Assembly (NCBI RefSeq): GCF_000613865.1 | Contig: NZ_BAJU01000009.1 | Span: 21,566-85,565, forward strand | Direction of reading: 5' to 3' | DNA from: Acetobacter okinawensis JCM 25146 | GTDB taxonomy: Bacteria; Pseudomonadota; Alphaproteobacteria; Acetobacterales; Acetobacteraceae | Length of the DNA: 64,000 nucleotides | In this document: positions 57,614-64,000 of the stretch, one piece after another | How positions within the stretch are numbered: the stretch's first letter is position 1 | How the letters are laid out: each line of letters starts with the position of its first letter | Program-made: the position numbers and the translations under genes | The notes under the pieces: generated by a model | Databases searched by the model: none | Told to the model about the DNA's origin: nothing | What the model saw: the letters and a program-made list of their open reading frames with translations, nothing else

Positions 57614-58800
57614 TCACGCGATGGGCTCGCAGCCTCGACAAGGTGTGATACTTGTTGGTATTTGCATGCGCGTGAGTAGCAGCGTGACCCAGGCTGCAAG
57701 CAGGCAGAGCACAAGGCTGAACAGACCCGTCCAGATATAGAGCCCGCCGACTTGGGTCACGCTGGCAAACAGGGTTGTTGCCGCTTGGGAGAACATCCAT
57801 GCTCCCCCAGATCGGGCCGCCAGCTTGCCCGAGGGATCGACAAGGCAGGTCAGGCCGACAAGACTGGGTAGATAAAAAACCACAGAGCGTAATTCAGTAT
57901 GAAGGCCGCACAGAACAGCAGACGCGTAGGCGGCCAAGCCTGCACCACGCAAATGCTGCCAATAAGGATCAGCGCAGGCACAAGCAGCGGATTTGTGCCA
58001 TGCCTGCGGCTGCGCAGCGCAGTAACAAGGCAGACGACAAGCCCCATAATATTGGCAATGGCGGATAAAACCCCAAAAGAGGTTGGCGCTAGACCAACAG
58101 AAATACCAATGCGCTGGGTAAACGGCCAGACCGCCAGAGAGCCACCGGTATAAAACAGAACGGCCAGCAGGGCCCACAGGCTGGTCTTGCCCGCAGGCGC
58201 GGGCGCAGGTCCGGGCTGTGGGGTTATGTGCTGGTCTGTTGTCGTATCTGGTAGAAAAAACATGAACGGCAACAGCACTGCCACGAGTGCCGCCAGAGTA
58301 AGGAAGACCCCTTTCTGCCCTGCCAGAGTGCTGGCGTGGGGCAACAGGAGGCTGGCTAGACTAAAAACAACTGTCTGCACAACCATGACAAACGATAGGA
58401 CAAAAACCGGCTTGCCCAGACGGCTGGCGCCGATGTTGACTACCGCGTTCAACGCTCCCAGACTGTAGCCAGACAGAATACGCAGTAAAAGCAGGGGCCA
58501 GAGTTCTGTTGCCAGGGCAGAGCCTGCCTGAGCCAGAACCAGACCGGTTGCGGCAATAAGGGCGACAAAACGTAGCCTGACCCGTGCGGATAACGGAGCA
58601 ATGCAGATCATGGCCATTGCGTAGGCCAGCATTTCCACACAACTCCACAACCCGGCCTGCATGATGCTGAAGCGCCCGGCCCGAACCAGTTCCCCCACGG
58701 CAAAAGGGCCGAGCGAGTTCATGCTATGGGCCGCGCAATCCACAGCACTGATGGCGAACAGCACAATAAGCCCGCTCTGTTTATGCAGTCCCTGCATCAT
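57614..58800 (-). CDS. MFS transporter of the sulfatase cluster (one single-base break)
   Basis: About 396 residues, twelve predicted helices. Opens KQSGLIVLFAISAVDCAAHSMNSLGPFAVGELV. The frame is lost in a T-run near 57,883 (ALWFFIYP against the expected FYLPSLVGLTCLVDPSGKLAARSGG) and then runs to 57614. The last residues (about TPCRGCEPIA) are antisense to IS701-like sequence, so the natural C-terminus may have been altered at the junction. TonB receptor stop and this start share one base, so cotranscribed with it. Substrate probably released by the sulfatase or the sulfate ester itself. Confidence 0.78.
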
Positions 58801-61184
58801 TATAGAGACCGCATGACTTCAAACCCGAATGCACGCAGGTCACCGGGATAACGGCTGATGTTGCGATTGAAAAATTCACCAAAGGCGTTGGTGTAGGTCA
58901 TCTGGTTGGTGACGTTATGCAGCCAGAAAGCCACTTCAGTTTTTTCGTCCACCGAGTGCCAGGCGATACGCACATTGCCGGTAATGACCGGATTTTGCGA
59001 AAAAGCCTGCCGCACCAGGGCCTGCATCTGCGGAGACGCGAGAAAAGCGGCCGGTGTTGCGGCATGCGCGTCCGACCATGCCTGAAAACGGTAACGGCTG
59101 GTGTAGCGCCAGTCGGTCTGCACCGTAAAATCTCCGAAGGAGACGGGTATTTTGTAGCTGAGCAGAAAATTTGCCGTCACATGAGGGGCGCGCTCAAGTG
59201 GCTGGCCGGACAGGTCCACTGGGTTGCCACCGTTAAAGGGGGTTGGCGCGCTGGCGTTTTTGAAGTTGGTGTAATGCGCGTCCTGATAGGTGACGCCAAA
59301 AGAGCCGAACAGGTTCTGCAGGGGACGGACCTGCCCTTCAAACTCAAAACCGTTGGAAACGGCCTGCGCTGCGTTGGTGGTGTGTGTGCCGGTATTTTGC
59401 AGGATTGTGACCTGCATGTTGTCATAATTGTAATGAAAGCCAGAAAGGTTGAGTTGCGCCTTGCCACCCCAGACCCGTGCTTTTATCCCACCTTCGTAAT
59501 CGGTCAGCTCTTCGGGGTTGTAGAGGCTGAAGTCGGATGTGGTGGCGACATAGGTATTGTAATTGCCGGTGCGAAAACCCCGTGCATAGCGCAGGTAGGC
59601 AATAACGCCGGGAGCTATGCGGTATTTCAGGCTTGCGTCTTCACTGTCCTTGTTAAAGGTTTTGCTCAGGGGTGGCCCGCTCATGGCCTGCCCTGTGGCG
59701 GGGTCTATGTAGGTGTTCGTGTTTGTGTTGATGTAGGTAAGAGCGCGGCTGTTCGTGTTGTAGGGGTTGGATGGGTCGGTATTATACGCCCATGCCTCAC
59801 CATTGGCGCTTCTGGTTTCGGAGGTGAAGCGTCCGCCAATGTCCAGCGTCAGGCGGGATGTCAGGTCAAAGGACAAAGCCGAGAATACGGCAGCATCCTG
59901 TGTGTTGATATTGAAGCTCGAGGCGTTGCCGTCCACCCCGAAGTTGGTGGGGCTGTACAGCGGCTGCTGGCTGTAGGACTGCGTTAAGTTGCGCATGTAA
60001 TACACGCCGCCCACATAACGGATTTTTTTGTTCAGGGGAGAAACCACCCGAACTTCGTTGCTTAAAACCCGGGCGACACCACCAATGTTTTCCTGATAAT
60101 CAACCGGTGCGGGGCTTGCATCATCATCGGAGAAGACGTTGAAGTGGTTCCACTCCAACGCAAAGATGTTGGCGAGGCTCCATCCGTTTTCAAAATCATA
60201 TTTGGCATTGACCGACAGGCCCGAACGTCGGGTTGTGGCGTCCGTGCGACCGTTGTTCTGGATGTTGCGGGTAGATGTCTGGGCGTAGCCCTGCGCGTCC
60301 GTGCCACCATCAAGCAGGCCAACATGGTCTATGGGCACCATGGTCTTGTTGCGACCGGTGTGGAGCTTGACCAGAATGGACAGGTGGTCAATCGGTTTTG
60401 CAAGGATCTGTCCGCGCATGTCGTAATACTGGTAGCCCCCGGTGGGGTTTTTGTGGGTGCCGTTGTAATACTGCCCGTCATAATCACGGTTGACGATGGC
60501 GAAGCGGGCCATCAGCTTGTCCTTGATAATAGGGCCGCCCAATGCGCCTTCTTCACCCCATAGGCCGTAGTTGCCAGCTGTGCCGCGTACGTAACCATCG
60601 AGTTTATTGGTAGGTTTTTTGGTATAGTAGGAGACCATGCCCGCAGTTGTGTTCTTGCCCTGCAATGTGCCCTGCGGCCCACGGAAAACCTCCACGTGGT
60701 CAAGGTCGTAAATGGGAACACCCTGTGACGCCCCGCTATCCAGGAACACGTCATCTTCGGAGACACCGACAGCGGTGGTCATGTTGGCCGAAAAATCGTT
60801 GGTGCCAATACCGCGCAGCCTGTAGCGGGGGTTGGCCGAGCCTGATGTTGTTTCCGCCATAAGACCGGGTACATCGCGTGCAAGGGTCAGCGCGTCACGT
60901 ACCCCGGTCGTTTGCAGGGTCTGGCCACTTAACGCCACAATGGATGCAGGCGTTGTGTTGGCCTTCTGTGCGCGCTTGTTGGAGCGGACCGTTATTTCCT
61001 CCAGCTTGCCAGCAGCCTGCGGTGCGGCTGGGCGGGGCGTGAGGGAGGGCGTAGGCTTGGGGGGCGTGGCACTCGTCTGCTGTTGCGTGGTGGAGGGGAG
61101 CTGTGCTGCACTGGCCGCGTAAACCGTGCTGGTGGTAAGCACCAGTGCAAAGGTGACCCGTTGTGTGATGGGGGTGAAAGTCAT
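58800..61184 (-). CDS. TonB-dependent outer-membrane receptor of the sulfatase cluster
   Basis: About 794 residues, intact. Signal peptide MTFTPITQRVTFALVLTTSTVYA, a Pro/Thr/Gln-rich linker, the TonB-box-like EEITVRSNKRAQ, then plug domain ASIVALSGQTLQTTGVRDALTLARDVPGLM and YDLDHVEVFRGPQGTLQGKNTTAG. A 22-strand barrel ends with FGFEVMRSL. It starts seven bases after the sulfatase stop. Probably imports the sulfate ester across the outer membrane. The open frame extends upstream into the sulfatase, but the signal peptide fixes this start. Confidence 0.9.
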   Translation of the reverse strand: MTFTPITQRVTFALVLTTSTVYAASAAQLPSTTQQQTSATPPKPTPSLTPRPAAPQAAGKLEEITVRSNKRAQKANTTPASIVALSGQTLQTTGVRDALTLARDVPGLMAETTSGSANPRYRLRGIGTNDFSANMTTAVGVSEDDVFLDSGASQGVPIYDLDHVEVFRGPQGTLQGKNTTAGMVSYYTKKPTNKLDGYVRGTAGNYGLWGEEGALGGPIIKDKLMARFAIVNRDYDGQYYNGTHKNPTGGYQYYDMRGQILAKPIDHLSILVKLHTGRNKTMVPIDHVGLLDGGTDAQGYAQTSTRNIQNNGRTDATTRRSGLSVNAKYDFENGWSLANIFALEWNHFNVFSDDDASPAPVDYQENIGGVARVLSNEVRVVSPLNKKIRYVGGVYYMRNLTQSYSQQPLYSPTNFGVDGNASSFNINTQDAAVFSALSFDLTSRLTLDIGGRFTSETRSANGEAWAYNTDPSNPYNTNSRALTYINTNTNTYIDPATGQAMSGPPLSKTFNKDSEDASLKYRIAPGVIAYLRYARGFRTGNYNTYVATTSDFSLYNPEELTDYEGGIKARVWGGKAQLNLSGFHYNYDNMQVTILQNTGTHTTNAAQAVSNGFEFEGQVRPLQNLFGSFGVTYQDAHYTNFKNASAPTPFNGGNPVDLSGQPLERAPHVTANFLLSYKIPVSFGDFTVQTDWRYTSRYRFQAWSDAHAATPAAFLASPQMQALVRQAFSQNPVITGNVRIAWHSVDEKTEVAFWLHNVTNQMTYTNAFGEFFNRNISRYPGDLRAFGFEVMRSL

Positions 61185-61191
61185 GGCTGTT

Positions 61192-62730
61192 CTATCCGTT
61201 CCTCTGGTAGGGGGAGCCGGGCTTCGACCTCGAGCTGCTCCAGAGGTTTGTGATTTCTGATGTATTGGCGGTGGGCGTTTGCGGGAGGCTGGTAGTCCCA
61301 CGGTGTACTGCGCCCGGTAGCAAGAGCTGTTTGATGAGGCTGCGGCGTTCCTGGCTGCGTAGTACGCTGCGATACAAAGCCTCAAAATTCCACGTTTCCC
61401 GGGCTTCTTTTGAAAAATCTGCGACCGTTTGGCTATGGGCAGGATGGCCTGCCAGATTGTGGGTTTCGTCCGCATCGAGGGTAAGGTCATACAACTGGTC
61501 GGGGTCGCCGGGAGTGTGCACAAACTTCCAGCGTTCACGGCGGATCATGACCGTTGGTGCAAAGGTGCCTTCGCCAAGGTATTCACCAAAAATTTCGTCT
61601 TTATCCAGTTGTGCACCCGTAAGGCAGGCGCTCAGGTCGCGGCCATCGGTCTGGGGCAGGGGCGGTACGTGGGCCAGCGCGCAAAGGGTTGGCCCTACAT
61701 CGGCCAGACTGACGGCCTGAGTGACCCGTTGCACCTGTGTTTGTCCGGGCAAGGCAATAATGAGCGGTACACGTCCCGCTCCCTCGCGGAAGGACATTTT
61801 GTACCATAGCCCGTGTTCACCCAGCATTTCCCCATGATCACTGGTGAAAACAACGGCCGTTGTCTTTTCCAGCCCTGTTTCGGCCAAGGTATCGAGCAAT
61901 TGTTCGAGTTGGTGATCGACATAGGATATGGCGCCAAAATATGCGCGCCGTGCGCGTTGGATGTCTGCATCCTGCGGTGTGGCTGCGTTAATGCCGCATG
62001 CCTCTCTTATGCGCAGTTCTGCGGGGTGTGTTGGGCTTGGTGCTGCCACACGAGGCAGGGGAATGGGCGTGTGTTCGTACAGGTCCCACCATTTTGGAGT
62101 TATGTTGAATGGGTCATGCGGGTGTGTAAAGGACGCGACAAGGCAAAACGGGTGCTGCGGTGTGCGGGTGCGGGCAAGGTCGTACAGCTTGCGGCGGGTG
62201 GTAAAGGCCACCTCTTCGTCAAAGTCGAGCTGGTTGCTCCGTAGGACTGGCCCCGCGTTTAGCACGGAATCCATGGAGTGGTACCAATCCGGGCGGCCTG
62301 TGCAGTCGGTCCAGTCTGGAACCCACGTAAAGTCTGCGGGGTAAATGTCTGTTGTCAGGCGCTCTTCAAACCCGTGGAGCTGGTCTGCGCCAACAAAGTG
62401 CATTTTGCCTGCCAAAATGGTCTGGTAGCCACCAAGGCGCAGGGCATGACCAAAGGTTGGAATGTCGGAATGCCATTCACAGCCATTGTCGTACACACCA
62501 CTGCGCGAGGGCAAAAGTCCGGTCATGAATGTGCTACGTGCTGGTCCGCACAGGGGACTGGCTGTGTAGGCGTTGGCGAAAACTGTTCCTCTTTTGGCCA
62601 GTTTTTCCAGCGTTGGCACTTTGACAACAGAAGGCTCCCGCCCGCCAAGCAGTGCAGGCAGAACGCAGGCTGTAAGCTGGTCAACCACAACCACAAGGAA
62701 GTTCAGAGGCGCTGCGGGATGCTTGATCAT
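61192..62730 (-). CDS. betC: Choline-sulfatase-type sulfatase
   Basis: 512 residues, intact. Sulfatase signature SPLCGPARSTFMTGLLPSR: Cys61 becomes formylglycine (C-x-P-x-R). Metal-binding Asp in VVVVDQLTACVLPALL, then VFTSDHGEMLGEHGLWYKM with the metal Asp/His pair, and WKFVHTPGDPDQLYDLTLDADETHNLAGHP near the end. Size and motif variant (SPLCGPARST) suit BetC-type choline-O-sulfate hydrolases. No signal peptide, so cytoplasmic. First gene of a unit with the TonB receptor and MFS transporter, divergent from a LysR gene. Symbol by family resemblance; substrate not proven. Confidence 0.82.
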   Translation of the reverse strand: MIKHPAAPLNFLVVVVDQLTACVLPALLGGREPSVVKVPTLEKLAKRGTVFANAYTASPLCGPARSTFMTGLLPSRSGVYDNGCEWHSDIPTFGHALRLGGYQTILAGKMHFVGADQLHGFEERLTTDIYPADFTWVPDWTDCTGRPDWYHSMDSVLNAGPVLRSNQLDFDEEVAFTTRRKLYDLARTRTPQHPFCLVASFTHPHDPFNITPKWWDLYEHTPIPLPRVAAPSPTHPAELRIREACGINAATPQDADIQRARRAYFGAISYVDHQLEQLLDTLAETGLEKTTAVVFTSDHGEMLGEHGLWYKMSFREGAGRVPLIIALPGQTQVQRVTQAVSLADVGPTLCALAHVPPLPQTDGRDLSACLTGAQLDKDEIFGEYLGEGTFAPTVMIRRERWKFVHTPGDPDQLYDLTLDADETHNLAGHPAHSQTVADFSKEARETWNFEALYRSVLRSQERRSLIKQLLLPGAVHRGTTSLPQTPTANTSEITNLWSSSRSKPGSPYQRNG

Positions 62731-62802
62731 AACGTGGATTATCTCCGACCCTTAAACAACACTACGATTTTTGTTATTTTTTATATAAACACATAAAATA
62801 TG

Positions 62803-62839
62803 TTATTCGTGATGTATGTTCATACTTATTCGTGATATA
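62803..62839. promoter_or_regulatory. Direct repeats between the sulfatase and LysR genes
   Basis: TTATTCGTGATGTA (62803-62816) and TTATTCGTGATATA (62826-62839), 23 bases apart, about two helical turns. Likely LysR binding or overlapping promoter region. Confidence 0.6.
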
Positions 62840-62849
62840 AGCTGAGGTT

Positions 62850-63773
62850 ATGACACCCAACCAGATGGAATATCTGCTCCGTTCTCTCCGTATTCTGGAA
62901 ACCATAGGCAGGCGTGGCAGCTTTAGTGCCGCGGCAACGGAGTTGGGTATGACGCAGCCCGCCATAAGCCAGCAGGTTGCACAATTAGAAGGTGTTTTGG
63001 GGCTGAGCCTGTTTCGGCGGCTGCACCGTGGTGTGGCGCCAAGTGATGCAGGCCAAATTCTGCATACGGCCGCAGCGGATGTGCTGGCCAGAATCCATGC
63101 CGCCATGCAAGCGGCAGAGTTAAGTACAGCCCAGAAAAGCCTGACCGTGCTGACTGATTACGGCTTTGCCGCCAACTGGCTGCTGCCACGTTTGGGGGAT
63201 TTTGAGAGCAGTTACCCTGAACTGGACCTGTGCCTATTGACAACACAGGCCCGCCAGACGGGTGTTGTGTCCGATCAGGCGGATATTTCTATCCTGTTTG
63301 GCAAAAAGCCTGAAGATGGGGAGAGGGTGAGCGTTCGGCTTTTTGCGGAGGAAGTCTACCCCATATGCAGCCCCAGCTACCTTGCGCAAATGGGGCAGCC
63401 TGCCACCAGTGCCGACCTGACACGTGCGCGCCTGCTGGATTTGGATAGCCCGGCCCGGCACTGGTTTACGTGGGAGGACTGGTTTCGACTGTTGGGGCAG
63501 TCTTCCCGACCTGCAACCAAGAGCAGAAATTCACGACTATTCGGGAATTACCCCCTGTTGCTTCAGGCAATATTGCAGGGGCAGGGTGTCGGCCTTGGCT
63601 GGCGTCCGTTGATAGATGACTATCTGCAAAGCGGGCAGATAGTACTGGCATGGCCAGAGCCGATCAGAAGCGAGAGAGGGTATTTTGTTTCCATCAACCA
63701 TAATAAACAAAAGCTGGTCGAGACTTTTAAAGCCTGGTTACTGGAGCAAGCTTCTGCCAGCCCGTTTGCCTGA
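62850..63773 (+). CDS. LysR-family regulator of the sulfatase cluster
   Basis: 307 residues. HTH: LRSLRILETIGRRGSFSAAATELGMTQPAISQQVAQLEGVLGLSLFRR. Effector domain: KSLTVLTDYGFAANWLLPRLGDFESSYPELDL, GcvA-like. Regulators of this type accompany choline sulfatase genes. Divergent, 119 bases from the sulfatase start, with direct repeats in the gap. The start at 62850 has a close GAGG site; ATG at 62865 is an alternative. Confidence 0.9.
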   Translation: MTPNQMEYLLRSLRILETIGRRGSFSAAATELGMTQPAISQQVAQLEGVLGLSLFRRLHRGVAPSDAGQILHTAAADVLARIHAAMQAAELSTAQKSLTVLTDYGFAANWLLPRLGDFESSYPELDLCLLTTQARQTGVVSDQADISILFGKKPEDGERVSVRLFAEEVYPICSPSYLAQMGQPATSADLTRARLLDLDSPARHWFTWEDWFRLLGQSSRPATKSRNSRLFGNYPLLLQAILQGQGVGLGWRPLIDDYLQSGQIVLAWPEPIRSERGYFVSINHNKQKLVETFKAWLLEQASASPFA

Positions 63774-63779
63774 TGAGAC

Positions 63780-64000
63780 CAGTCACGCACTTGCTTTTCC
63801 GAACATCATCCCGATGACGTGGTATTGGCAACCAAACCGGCGTTAGTCTCGACGATGATTGATCGGAGTATTGTTGCAGCAGACAGCGTGTATGGCGTCG
63901 GAGATGTGGACCGCACGCTTCGCCGGGTAGGAATTGAATATAACCTTGGGGTCAGAGGTAATCACTGGTTCGGGTCATGGGCGACAGGCCCGCTGATCGC
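63780..64000 (+). mobile_element. IS701-type transposase, internal fragment (runs off the right edge)
   Basis: The frame reads SEHHPDDVVLATKPALVSTMIDR, then VAADSVYGVGDVDRTLRRVGIEYNLGVRGNHWFGSWATGP. This matches the central DDE part of IS701 transposases: FATKPELA, then the catalytic Asp in GDTVYGVGD-like ADSVYGVGD, then YVLGVSA..FGSW. A short internal deletion before AADSVYG removes about 10 residues. It begins right after the LysR stop. Same orientation as the N-terminal remnant at 57505. Confidence 0.72.

Noticed and set aside
58917..59987. Long plus-strand open frame (356 codons) opposite the second TonB receptor
   Set aside because: Antisense to an intact, clearly recognisable receptor in high-GC DNA; no start signal or family.
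1..64000. CRISPR array
   Set aside because: No regularly spaced repeats of 25-40 bases with unique spacers were seen anywhere in the window.

Overview
The window looks like a chromosomal segment of an acetic acid bacterium (Acetobacteraceae, probably Acetobacter or a close relative). This rests on the high-GC alphaproteobacterial gene set: HisZ, short-form ArgC, a cydDCAB-cydX cluster, solitary trpBA and TonB-receptor-rich accessory clusters. The assignment is from gene content and protein style only; there is no rRNA. About twenty otherwise conserved genes are split by single missing bases, mostly in short G/C or A/T runs (trpB, trpA, hisZ, purA, cydA, cydC, argC, htpG and others). I read most of these as sequence errors and annotate those genes as one CDS with the break noted.

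Left part (1-30,690), mostly core genome: the end of a divergent corA, then trpB-trpA, a BaiN-like flavoprotein overlapping a HerA-like ATPase, hisZ and purA. Next comes a phosphate block: phoB-phoR, a lipoprotein, pstS and an OprP-type porin, with Pho boxes in front of phoB, pstS and the porin. Then a glycine-zipper lipoprotein, a CorC/HlyC-type protein, an AcuI-like reductase, the cytochrome bd cluster (cydD, cydC, cydA, cydB, an extended CydX and a possible further 32-residue membrane peptide), argC with an SDR gene, mazG, htpG, an N-formylglutamate amidohydrolase-like gene and tRNA-Val(GAC).

Middle part (30,694-43,450), a decayed prophage/integrative island beside tRNA-Val: tyrosine integrase, excisionase-like protein, a probable small RNA, an orphan HigA antitoxin, remnants of XRE and VapC toxin-antitoxin genes, a BrnT/BrnA pair and several ribbon-helix-helix proteins. 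It also holds a P22 immI-like switch (two divergent Arc-type repressors plus an antirepressor) and scattered fragments of tail genes, some fused into chimeric reading frames.

Right part (43,452-64,000), accessory metabolism: an SDR/LysR divergent pair, then a cluster of sulfur-linked genes. These are a D-cysteine desulfhydrase-like PLP enzyme, mercaptopyruvate sulfurtransferase, ornithine-cyclodeaminase/ketimine-reductase-like protein, M20 peptidase, GntR regulator, ACS-family transporter, TonB receptor and a biotin/methionine-sulfoxide-reductase-type molybdoenzyme. The same palindromic element built on TATGATA/TATCATA stands in front of all four transcription units, which suggests one regulon, plausibly run by the embedded GntR protein. 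Next to it lies a choline-sulfatase-type cluster (sulfatase, TonB receptor, MFS transporter, divergent LysR) bracketed by two pieces of an IS701-type transposase. Together the right arm reads as an acquired organosulfur-scavenging region.
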